Source: Pseudomonadota bacterium (GTDB lineage: Bacteria > Pseudomonadota > Alphaproteobacteria > Rhizobiales > Methylopilaceae). Taken from it: a stretch of DNA of 6,744 bases. A program made the translations under genes and the position numbers. Positions 6,277-6,744 of the stretch are shown here, in pieces. Location: NCBI GenBank assembly GCA_023389135.1, contig JAEWEX010000192.1, positions 1-6,744 on the forward strand, given 5' to 3'. The notes under the pieces are model-generated. The model was given only the letters and a program-made list of their open reading frames with translations. It was not told where the DNA came from and searched no databases. Position 1 is the stretch's first letter. Each line of letters opens with the position of its first letter.

Positions 6277-6744
6277 ATGACGAACTTTGCAGCCGATGCA
6301 ATGACTTGCCTGAGGTTCTACACGCGCGTGTCGTGGCCGCGGGCAAGCTTCGAGGAGACCGAGGCCGCCGCCGTCGACTTCACCCGCACCGCAAGGGCGG
6401 TGCCCGTGGCCGGCGCCGCCATCGGGCTCATGGGCGCGACCGCGGTCCTGCTGTTCGATGCGGCGGGCCTCGATCCGTTCCTCACCGCCGCGCTGGCGAC
6501 GGCGGTCCTGATGGGCGTGACGGGCGCGCTGCACGAGGACGGGCTGTCGGACTTCCTCGACGGGCTCGGCGGTCGCGACACCGCGGCGCGGCTGGAGATC
6601 ATGCGCGACAGCCGGCTCGGCGTGTTCGGCGGCGCGGGACTGATGCTGTCGATCCTGATCCGGGTCTCCGCGCTGGCGGCGGTGATCGGGTTCGGCGGCG
6701 CGGCGGCGGGCGGCGCGGCGCTGATCGCCTGCCACGCCGTGGCG
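6277..6744 (+). CDS. cobS: adenosylcobinamide-GDP ribazoletransferase, 5' part only
   Basis: An open frame runs from ATG at 6277 to the right edge (156 residues, no stop) and continues outside. CobS is the inner-membrane cobalamin synthase that joins adenosylcobinamide-GDP to alpha-ribazole (phosphate). The signature is clear: LRFYTRVSWPR (12-22), GALHEDGLSDFLDGLGG (83-99) and RLEIMRDSRLGVFGG (105-119). The Asp/Glu-rich part is where the family binds metal and nucleotide substrate. Hydrophobic segments lie at about 42-61, 68-85, 116-138 and from 140 on, as expected for this polytopic enzyme. A TGA directly precedes the ATG in frame (6274-6276), so no longer start exists. An in-frame ATG at 6301 is possible, but the first has the better upstream sequence (AGGGA, about 10 nt away). 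It is divergent from cobT, its pathway partner. Confidence 0.95.
   Translation, partial: MTNFAADAMTCLRFYTRVSWPRASFEETEAAAVDFTRTARAVPVAGAAIGLMGATAVLLFDAAGLDPFLTAALATAVLMGVTGALHEDGLSDFLDGLGGRDTAARLEIMRDSRLGVFGGAGLMLSILIRVSALAAVIGFGGAAAGGAALIACHAVA

Noticed and set aside
6091..6735. N-terminal extension of cobT up to 6735
   Set aside because: The extension has no CobT similarity and lies antisense to cobS, which has clear signatures. The start at 6090 gives the normal family length.

Overview
The window is about 70% G+C and reads as a chromosomal segment of an alphaproteobacterium. The best guess is Hyphomicrobiales (Rhizobiales) or a relative. The basis is the codon bias, the PdhS/PleC-like style of the sensor kinase, the RWP-type anti-sigma protein and a TGTCATCCCGG...CCGGGATGACA palindromic repeat. 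No rRNA, tRNA, CRISPR array, transposase or phage gene was seen. The window holds eight protein genes; the first and last run off the edges.

Region 1 (1-2263, minus strand) is a four-gene ECF sigma operon. Read in the direction of transcription it encodes a secreted five-EF-hand protein, an ECF sigma factor, a single-pass membrane protein that is probably the anti-sigma factor, and a membrane-anchored periplasmic CnrX-like heavy-metal-sensor-family protein (cut by the left edge). The last three genes overlap by stop/start codons. A candidate ECF-type promoter and a strong Shine-Dalgarno lie before the EF-hand gene. The layout suggests an envelope metal- or cation-responsive switch: the sensor and anti-sigma hold the sigma factor, and the EF-hand protein is a co-transcribed, perhaps self-regulated, product. 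It is the most interesting part of the window.

Region 2 (2336-3130, minus) is a single PaaG-like enoyl-CoA hydratase/isomerase with a possible intrinsic terminator at its end. It is divergent from region 3.

Region 3 (3312-4919, plus) is a membrane histidine kinase with about six transmembrane segments and no PAS domain. A ~108-bp imperfect palindrome (4934-5041) fills the gap between it and the convergent cobT.

Region 4 (5056-6744) is a divergent pair for the lower-ligand end of cobalamin synthesis: cobT on the minus strand and the 5' part of cobS on the plus strand. The 186-bp gap between them holds two similar 9-bp palindromes 21 bp apart. CobT activates dimethylbenzimidazole to alpha-ribazole phosphate, and CobS joins it to adenosylcobinamide-GDP.

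The rest of the ordinary coding content is housekeeping-like. No wholly unknown system can be proved from sequence alone; the EF-hand/ECF operon is the best candidate for one that is poorly described.
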